From Malachius bipustulatus (Eukaryota; Arthropoda; Insecta; Coleoptera; Melyridae), in assembly GCA_910589415.1 (NCBI GenBank), contig OU342630.1:68754186-68818185 (forward strand): a stretch of DNA of 64,000 bases. Direction: 5' to 3'. Positions within the stretch are counted from its first letter, which is position 1, and each line of letters begins with the position of its first letter. The notes under the pieces were generated by a model. That model was not told where the DNA came from. It did no database searches and was given only the letters and a program-made list of their open reading frames with translations. Below, piece by piece: positions 57,355 through 64,000 of this stretch. The translations under genes and the position numbers were made by a program.

Positions 57355-58385
57355 CACAAACTTTGGCAGGTGATAGGTCACTTGATTTCAAACATATTTT
57401 TGTAAATAAAAATGTGTCCGATATTTTTGTTAAGATGTTACAAGCATTTAAATGAACTATTTCTTATTTTATTCAAAAGTAGGCTGATAAAATGAAAAAT
57501 TATGGTTGACATGTCAATAGTAAATTTTTGACTCATTTTACATACAAGGTGTCCCAAGATTTCTTTATCAAGGGATATCTGGGTTATTTCAAAAAATAAA
57601 CATATGAAATTCAGGAAATTTCAACCATACCCCTAAGGCTTGGCAGCTGCACCCTCAATGCCCCTTTACGCCTTTCCACCCCTAAAGTAATCATCCCCTA
57701 CTTTTTTTTTCAAATGACACCCCCATATTTTTTTTGCTCAGCAGGATTGTTGACTTCTTTCTGAATACGAATTTCATACGATTTTTTAAATCGAGACATA
57801 TCTAGTACGCCGAAAACAACATAATATAACAAACGAGGGTTGTCAAGGAATAACAATTAACATTTAATATGACATTAAAATCACAGAAGCAATTATTATT
57901 ATTAACGCCTATATCGAGTAACACCGGTATTACTAGTTAAGGTGGTTAGAGGAAACATTAACACAAAAAACAAGCAATTGCAACTCTTTGACAACCCTTG
58001 TTTGTTTTGATATTATATTGTTTTCGGCGTGCTAGATATGTCTCGATTTGAAAAAAATCATATGACATTGTATTCAGAAAGAAGTCAACAATCCTGCCGA
58101 GCAAAAAAAATATGGCGGTGTCATTTGAAAAAAAAAAGTAGGGGATGATTACTTAGGGGTGGAAAGGCGTAAAGGGGCATTGAGGGTGCAGCTGCAAAGC
58201 CTTAGGGGTATGGTTGAAATTTCCCGAATTTCATTTGTTTATTTTTTGAAATAACGCGGATATCCCTTGATAAAGAAATCTTGGGACACCCTGTATTTCT
58301 TTGACACATTCATTTTAGAAAATACTATGTTTAAAATCAAGCGACCTATCACTGTCAAAGTTTATCATATAACTTATACAGGTGT
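57355..58385. mobile_element. mariner-family copy interrupted by another element
   Basis: At the left ACAAACTTTGGCAGGTGATA, GGTCACTTGATTTC and GATGTTACAAGCATT match the arm of the 39345-40047 element; at the right, AAAATCAAGCGACCTATCAC and ACAGGTGTCC mirror it. The part between the arms is the 57545-58293 element plus little else, so the host copy had already lost its transposase gene. Confidence 0.65.
57545..58293. mobile_element. 749-bp foldback MITE with about 310-bp arms
   Basis: The ends CAAGGTGTCCCAAGATTTCT and the inverse of CAGGGTGTCCCAAGATTTCT carry TA outside both (57543-57544, 58294-58295), the IS630-Tc1-mariner signature. The arms stay paired for about 310 bp (CCCTTTACGCCTTTCCACCCC, GTCAACAATCCTG, CGCCGAAAACAA and others). 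The central 130 bp is AT-rich. No transposase sequence. Confidence 0.82.
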
Positions 58386-58575
58386 CCAGAAATTAAGGGG
58401 GCGATTACAGAGAAAAAATATTGCCAAAAGATCCTTTAACATTTTTTAAAAAACATATAAGAAAGTTATAAGGCCTTCTAGTTTTCTCATAAATTTTTCT
58501 TGTTTACGGATTATCTTCAAATTTGACACACTGACTAATGATGGTCCTTTACATCCCTATCCCAAATTACTTTTA

Positions 58576-58814
58576 GGGCCAGTTGCACAAACGTTAGTTA
58601 AAGACTTGTCAGATAATTACTGATTTTAAATTGCAAATTTTGAAAATAGGGTGAATATTTTGAATGATTTTTTATTTTTTATTAGTAACTAACTCTTCTA
58701 AAAGGGAGTAGAATTTATTTCCAGCAATATCAGACCAATATTTTGATAATATAGAGCATTTTAAAATCAGTAATTATCTGGCAGATCTGTAATTAACGTT
58801 TGTGCAACCGGACC
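58576..58814. mobile_element. Harbinger-type MITE, GGGCCGGTTG family
   Basis: Ends GGGCCAGTTGCACAAACGTT and inverse of GGTCCGGTTGCACAAACGTT; TTA duplicated outside (58573-58575, 58815-58817). The interior shares ACTGATTTTAAATTGCAAAT and CAGTAATTA blocks with 19078-19314. Confidence 0.8.
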
Positions 58815-58818
58815 TTAG

Positions 58819-59032
58819 TATTATAAAGGCTCGTTAGGCTAAGGGGCAGATTTCTGTGCTCGTTTTTGAAGCTAATTCGACATCAAATGACTCTTATTAA
58901 CATTTTTGTAAGTACTTTCATGCCAAAAATAGATACATTTAAAAAATTTCCACTTAGACTCGATACCTCCTTCAGAAATGGCCACAGAAAACTGCCCGTT
59001 AACTTAATGTGCCTTTATAATACCCGCTGTTG
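58819..59032. repeat. TAACAGC-family MITE abutting the previous one
   Basis: From ATTATAAAGGCTCGTTAGG to TTTATAATACCCGCTGTT the sequence is a near-identical copy of 8269-8494, with the left few bases missing where the 58576-58814 MITE meets it. Confidence 0.7.
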
Positions 59033-60375
59033 GACTTGAATCACTCAGTCAAAGAAGCTCAAGTGCCCATGACCTTCAAAAATGGCCCATTACACCCATG
59101 TACCGGGTGTCCCAACACTAGTGTCCACCCCCTAAATCGAGCTTAATTTTAAAGATAAAAAATTGAAACTTTGAGGACTTGTGTACTTGATATAGGACCA
59201 CGGAATGGCGTAATCAGTTTCATTATATTATTATATTATTATATTATATTATTATATTATTATATTATCGGTACAAACAAACACATACGAAAATATTCAA
59301 AAAAGTCCTCTTGTTCTAAAGGCCTTAACTTCCTTATTTGTGAGTTTTCGAAAAAATGTTATTTTTAGCAATACTTTTTAAAGTATAATCACCCCTTATT
59401 ATTTTGCACACAATTTCCTGACACCCTGTAGAACACCATGATTTTAAATATATATACAGGTGTCCCAGTTTATAGTAGCATAACTTCATTAGATTGAAAA
59501 AGTCATTTTAGGGAAGAAAGTTCATCTACTACAGTTTGTCATAGAGCTTATAGAACACCCTATACAGTATATAGTGTGTTGCTTTTAAGATGAGAGAAGA
59601 AACCCCTATATTTTCGCTTTTTAACAGAATACAGATTTAAGTTTTTGCAGTCAAATTTTTAAGATACTCAACTGAAATCTGAACTTTAACTCAGCCAACT
59701 ATGAATTCACAAACAGGGTTGATTCTTTAATTTAAAGTTAATTACACTCTACAAAAAGGTCCATAATCAAAATTTAATAATTCTGCAGAGGACATTAGTG
59801 CTAAAATTAGTCTTTTTCCTTGCAACTGGGGTAACTTTGAGATATTAGAAAATGCTATGAAAAACACTGAGAAATATGTTAGAAATAAGTTGAAATTCAC
59901 AAGAAATAGCCAAGCGCGCAAGAGTGATGAATGTAGAACAGCAGTTGAGGGGAAGGCATAATATAAGTGCTGTTGTACCCCTCTGAAACTATTCTCCAAA
60001 CAATGGTGCAGTTTGTTTTCTCCTTTTTTTTAACATGAAAAATCTCTAGCTTAGAGTGCATAGCAAGGGAGGCCACTATGAATTGAATAATGTTTTATGC
60101 CATTTTGGCACGTCTAGGTGAAAAGTATAGTAATTTATAGTTATTCTTGTCATAAAAGGGACTACAAAAATGTTAATATAAAATAACTTGAGGTCGATGT
60201 TAGCTTTTAAAACGGACATAGAAATCTGTCCGTTAACTTAATGAGCCTTTATATTTATAACCCACTGTCTCAGTATTATAATGTTCGCAAATAAAAAAGT
60301 TTGAATCATTAATGAACCAACTGTGATTTTCATTAAATTTTAATTATTATTTGATGGAAAATGGATTCATTGCAG

Positions 60376-60590
60376 GCACATCTACAAATAACCTGAACTT
60401 ACTCGACGACTGTTTAGATGATATATACAGACTTGATGAAAGTGAGATAAAACCAGAAAAGACAAATAGCATAAGTGAACTAGACTCTGAGAAGTGTGAT
60501 GGCGATCAAAGCAATGACAAATTTGACAACTGGGAAGACTGCGACGATGATTTGTCTGAGCTTCGAGACAGCGATTGTGAGTTAACAGAT
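60376..60590 (+). CDS. ago: archipelago / FBXW7 coding exon 2
   Basis: The exon enters in phase 1 after TTGCAG and ends at phase 0 before GTAAGT. It encodes about residues 53-124, an acidic, low-complexity region (LLDDCLDDIYRLDESEIK, DNWEDCDDDLSELRDSD) as is usual for the N-terminal part of insect archipelago. Confidence 0.85.
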
Positions 60591-60880
60591 GTAAGTAAAA
60601 AAATCTAGAAGAGTTTTAAGATGGGTTCGCATATTTTTAAAAAAGGTAACACTAACAGAATTCTTACATACTTCATCATTATTCCTAGATTTATTTCCAT
60701 TTCTTTTGTTTTATCTTTATACCAGTTCACTCCAAATAACTCAAACAAGTAAGGTAACATGTCATCAAAATGTAATGATGTGATTTCTTGTTTTTGTTTA
60801 AATCCTCTTTATGACCAGTAGTTAGCTTGCTAGCTTTTTGATTATTGTTTAGATTACTCTATTCCTGATTTTATTTATAG

Positions 60881-60991
60881 GAATTATTGGACAATGACAG
60901 TTCTGATGAAACACAGGATTGTTCGAATAGTCAATCTGCTTCAAAGTTAGGATATAAGAAAAGTGGATTGTTGTTTTCTGAAAGAATTTTG
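60881..60991 (+). CDS. ago: archipelago / FBXW7 coding exon 3
   Basis: A 37-codon exon with a TTTATAG acceptor and GTAAGA donor, phase 0 throughout. It gives ELLDNDSSDETQDCSNSQ, still in the acidic N-terminal region, and ends SERIL. Confidence 0.82.
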
Positions 60992-61240
60992 GTAAGATAT
61001 TTAAAACTCAATTCCTTGCACGCTTATTTCCCAACAGCACACATATTTTTGGATTATCAAGAGTTGCTTTTCTAAATCAAAAATTTGAAGTGCTATAAAA
61101 TCTAAATGATGAAAACAAATTTCGTTGACTTGCTCTAGGCAAGAAATGATAAACGTCTAATCTTCTCTCTGAATAATGCAAAATGCAAAATCCGGTCCGA
61201 ACTCTCAACGTGAGCTCGTCTAATGATTTTTCCTCTCTAG

Positions 61241-61660
61241 AAAAAACGCAAACTGGATACCCAGGATGAATTTCCGTGCAAGAGACACTCATCTCTGCAA
61301 GCCCAAGACCTTCCCGATAATGGCGATCTCCCGGAAGCCTCTCCGGGGGACGTCGCCACCCCCGATGCCCCAGAACGTTCCCTCCCGAATGACGGTAGAC
61401 CTTCCTGTAGCGGATATCGAACCACCTCTCTCAACTCTACTACCACCTTGCCGAACGCCCCCTCTGGTGTCGGGACATCTATGGAAAGTCCACCGGGTGA
61501 TAAGCGCCCCCGTTCGGTGATCCCGTCCAGAGATAACCTACCGCCAGAGATGCAGCAGTGGCTCGCCCAGTTCCAGCGTTGGTATAATGCCGAGCGAATT
61601 CTTGCCATTGACGAACTAATAGCTAGATGCGAACCAACACAGGTTCGACATATGATGCAG
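61241..61660 (+). CDS. ago: archipelago / FBXW7 coding exon 4 (NLS and dimerisation)
   Basis: The 140-codon exon begins after TCTCTAG with KKRKLDTQ, the basic motif conserved in FBXW7 (nuclear localisation). A proline/serine-rich stretch follows, then MQQWLAQFQRWYNAERILAI and ELIARCEPTQVRHMMQ (about residues 265-301), the dimerisation domain that precedes the F-box. It ends at phase 0 before GTTTGT. Confidence 0.92.
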
Positions 61661-61719
61661 GTTTGTTTTTCTTCATTGTAGATTTATTTCAGCTATAGAC
61701 AATATTGGATTGGTTGTAG

Positions 61720-61962
61720 GTAATCGAGCCGCAGTTCCAACGTGACTTCATCTCCTTGTTACCGAAAGAGCTCGCGCTGAAAGTCCTGTCATTCCTAGAG
61801 CCGAGCGATCTCCTGCGCGCCGCTCAGACATGCCACAGCTGGCGTATTTTGGCCGAAGATAACCTGCTGTGGAAGGAGAAGTGCAGGGAGTCGGGTGTCG
61901 AGGAAATTCCCAAACGTCGTTCCTTGTCCAAGCCCGCGTGGTCCCATTACTCACCCTGGAAG
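61720..61962 (+). CDS. ago: archipelago / FBXW7 coding exon 5 (F-box)
   Basis: The exon (81 codons, acceptor GGTTGTAG, donor GTAAGA) encodes VIEPQFQRDFISLLPKELAL through LSFLEPSDLLRAAQTCHSW and ILAEDNLLWKEKC, the F-box that binds SKP1 in the SCF complex (about residues 311-355). It ends SHYSPWK, the linker to the WD40 propeller. Confidence 0.95.
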
Positions 61963-62018
61963 GTAAGAAGTGTTGTTGGATGTATTGTCGTAGCTCTAAG
62001 TTTATTCCTCCTGCACAG

Positions 62019-62198
62019 ACTGCTTACTTGAGACATCATACCATCGAGATGAACTGGAGGAACAAGCCGATCAAGTCACCGAAGATGTTGAAGGGTCACG
62101 ACGATCACGTGATCACCTGCTTACAGTTTTGCGGAAATAGAATCGTCAGCGGATCAGATGACAATACTTTGAAAGTCTGGTCGGCTACTACAGGAAAG
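62019..62198 (+). CDS. ago: archipelago / FBXW7 coding exon 6 (WD40 repeat 1)
   Basis: Sixty codons, acceptor TGCACAG, donor GTACGC. The segment TAYLRHHTIEMNWRNKPIKS leads into the first WD40 blade, KGHDDHVITCLQFCGNRIVS and GSDDNTLKVWSATTGK. This stretch is almost identical to the vertebrate protein. Confidence 0.95.
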
Positions 62199-62296
62199 GT
62201 ACGCAATTTTTAATTGTTTCATTATTCTTTTAAATTTTATTTGAAGCTATAATATTTGAAACAATCATAGAAACTACAAGTAAATTTTGTTCTCAG

Positions 62297-62704
62297 TGCC
62301 TACGTACCCTGGTGGGTCATACGGGTGGAGTGTGGTCGTCTCAGATGTCGGGCAATGTGATAATCAGCGGCAGCACCGACCGCACCCTCAAGGTTTGGGA
62401 CGCGGACACGGGCGTCTGCACTCACACCCTGTACGGGCACATCTCCACGGTGCGCTGCATGCACCTGCACGGCAATAGGGTGGTCAGCGGGTCTCGTGAC
62501 GCCACTCTCCGTCTGTGGGACATCGTCACCGGTCAGTGCCTGCACGTTCTGGTTGGTCATTTGGCCGCCGTTCGCTGTGTCCAGTACGACGGACGGCTGG
62601 TCGTCTCCGGGGCCTACGATTATATGGTCAAAGTGTGGAATCCCGAGAGGGAGGAGTGTCTTCATACGTTGCAAGGACACACCAATCGGGTGTATTCGTT
62701 GCAG
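62297..62704 (+). CDS. ago: archipelago / FBXW7 coding exon 7 (WD40 repeats 2-5)
   Basis: Acceptor TTCTCAG, donor GTAAAA; 136 codons. It encodes the rest of blade 1 and blades 2-4 ([42 protein letters not shown]), ending in blade 5 at [10 protein letters not shown]. Arginines at residues 495, 509 and 535 of this model occupy the positions of human R465, R479 and R505, which hold the phosphodegron and are mutation hot spots in cancer. Their exact spacing (14 and 26) is kept. The last blades are encoded right of the window. The protein directs phosphorylated cyclin E, Myc, Notch and Jun for ubiquitination. Confidence 0.96.
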
Positions 62705-64000
62705 GTAAAAAAGCTGATAATTTTTTTAAAGTTATTTCTTAGTTGAATTTGATTATTTGAAAAGGCACCAAGAAAATGATTTCTTGAAAAACCCTAATAG
62801 ACTTCCAATCAGGGTTACTAAAAATTTTGAAGCCTTGATTTTAAAATTTTTGTATAATTTTATACTACTCAAGTGTAAAACGAAATATTCAAAATACACC
62901 ATCTCATAATTATATAATATTGACATGTTTCTGTCATTGTTTTGACAAATACGAATTGTAAAATGTCTAAAACATCAAATCTTGTGTGGCAAGGAAGAAC
63001 TTGACCTATCTTTATGACTTATTTGAAACCAAATAAAATATAAAAAAACTAATTTAAACAATTATTTTATTTTTGTTATTTTTGTCTTTACTTAATGTCA
63101 TTTTAGTTTTTTTTGTCTGTCATCTTGAAATTCTTGCTAAAATCTAAATATCTAAGTGACAGATTAATAAAATAAATGGAAAATAATATTCTAAGAAAGA
63201 CATGTGATATTTTATATTTTACAAATGAACAAGTTCACAAACTAGCCAGGTACTTATTGTCATTAGAGTCATTAGATCATAAATTTTTTTGTATTAGGAG
63301 ATTGATGGAAGATTGAAGCACAGAATAGATACAATCAGAAGCTAAACTCGCCGGCGGTGCCTTTGATCTTTTAGAGACAAGTCACACCTCTAGCGGCCAT
63401 TGCTTCAGAGTAGTGATGAAACGTGTACACGTGTAAACGTGTACACGTAATGACCATACTAAACGTTTAAAAAAATTACACGCCCGTGTATCTATATTAA
63501 TAGGAAAAAATCAATTTCGTTTGCCTGAAACCGCTAAAATAAATCCAAAATGAAAGAAATCGAATTACCTATAAGACTTTAGTAAATTAGTGAGGGAGGT
63601 ATTTATTTAAACTTTCGGGTTTCATCATAAAAAACCGGTTTTCATCTGAGAGTTCCTTGTAATAGTTGCACCTGCAAATCCTGCATTCCTGCAATGTTGT
63701 TGCTTTGTGTCCCTACTGGGCAGAGGGTAGTTAAATGATGTGAAATTATGCTTTTTATGATTGTCTGGAACTGGAAGGAGTGTTATTTTATTTTGCTGGT
63801 ACTAGTGTTGGGATTGTTGGGGATTACCAACAACTGATTTCAATAAAAAATAATTTAAAATTTCAATTCCTGTATTTTGTTCTTTTATTCATTTGTTCCC
63901 CAAAGTCTTAAAAACACTTACTGTTATTCTTGTTTGTCTACAATATGCTTTTAATGAAAATTTAAAAACTCCATCACAACTCCCTGTGATAATGAAAGGC
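62705..64000. other. archipelago intron at the right edge
   Basis: AT-rich intron following the exon-7 donor. I looked for the continuation of blade 5 (a conserved DGIHVVSGSLDTS-like stretch) and did not find it before 64000. The palindromic repeat ACGTGTACACGT occurs twice at 63421-63448. Nothing else is recognisable. Confidence 0.7.

Larger units (their letters stand above)
57275..60375. other. archipelago intron (3.1 kb) full of MITEs
   Basis: The intron contains a mariner-family copy (about 57355-58385) opened by a 749-bp inverted-repeat element (57545-58293), a Harbinger MITE (58576-58814), a TAACAGC-family MITE immediately next to it (58819-59032), a block shared with 7.77-7.89 kb (59120-59215), an AT-repeat run (59222-59267), single mariner-type ends near 59459 and 59565, and the right half of a MITE at about 60180-60268. 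No coding exon is needed. Confidence 0.7.

Noticed and set aside
61237..61608. 123-residue minus-strand frame over archipelago exon 4
   Set aside because: Antisense shadow of a GC-rich coding exon.

Overview
This is nuclear DNA of an insect. It is AT-rich, the genes are split by GT-AG introns, the proteins are closest to arthropod and vertebrate orthologues I know, and the space between exons is filled with insect-type transposon relics (Tc1/mariner, PIF/Harbinger, P-like/THAP, non-LTR retrotransposons, a tRNA-derived SINE). A beetle is plausible, but nothing in the sequence fixes the order.

Four cellular genes can be read. (1) CNOT1/Not1, the CCR4-NOT scaffold, runs on the minus strand from its ATG at 23723 leftward to 4353-4234 in six coding exons. 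The C-terminal part lies left of the window. (2) vimar/RAP1GDS1, an armadillo-repeat guanine-nucleotide factor, starts divergently at 24525 on the plus strand and is complete in four exons, ending at 31792. The two start codons are 801 bp apart, so the genes probably share a bidirectional promoter. (3) EEF1AKMT2/METTL10, a lysine methyltransferase for eEF1A, is a single-exon minus-strand gene at 34899-35531. (4) archipelago/FBXW7, the substrate receptor of an SCF ubiquitin ligase, runs on the plus strand from 57118. Seven coding exons reach 62704 and end inside the WD40 propeller, so the C-terminus lies right of the window.

Between EEF1AKMT2 and archipelago there is a 21-kb zone without an intact cellular gene. 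It holds a tandem C2H2 zinc-finger gene (41492-43014) carrying one frameshift and one in-frame stop, and a dense set of nested mobile elements. Several can be delimited by inverted termini plus target-site duplications: an element with 8-bp duplications (37038-38324) holding a Harbinger derivative; an element with a THAP-domain relic (47061-48039) inside another inverted-repeat element; a TTAA-flanked element with a MADF-domain gene that was itself split by a 111-bp retroposon with a 13-bp duplication (56201-56920); and a truncated reverse-transcriptase element inside a palindromic element (52330-53892). The large introns of CNOT1, vimar and archipelago carry the same families.

I do not see an operon-like or defence-like novel system. 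The most unusual features are the layered insertion histories, the enrichment of the CRE-like palindrome TGACGTCA in transposon ends at 38.5-50.7 kb, the doubly damaged zinc-finger array, and short hairpins in the CNOT1/vimar divergent promoter. All family names come from reading motifs by eye; no database search was run.
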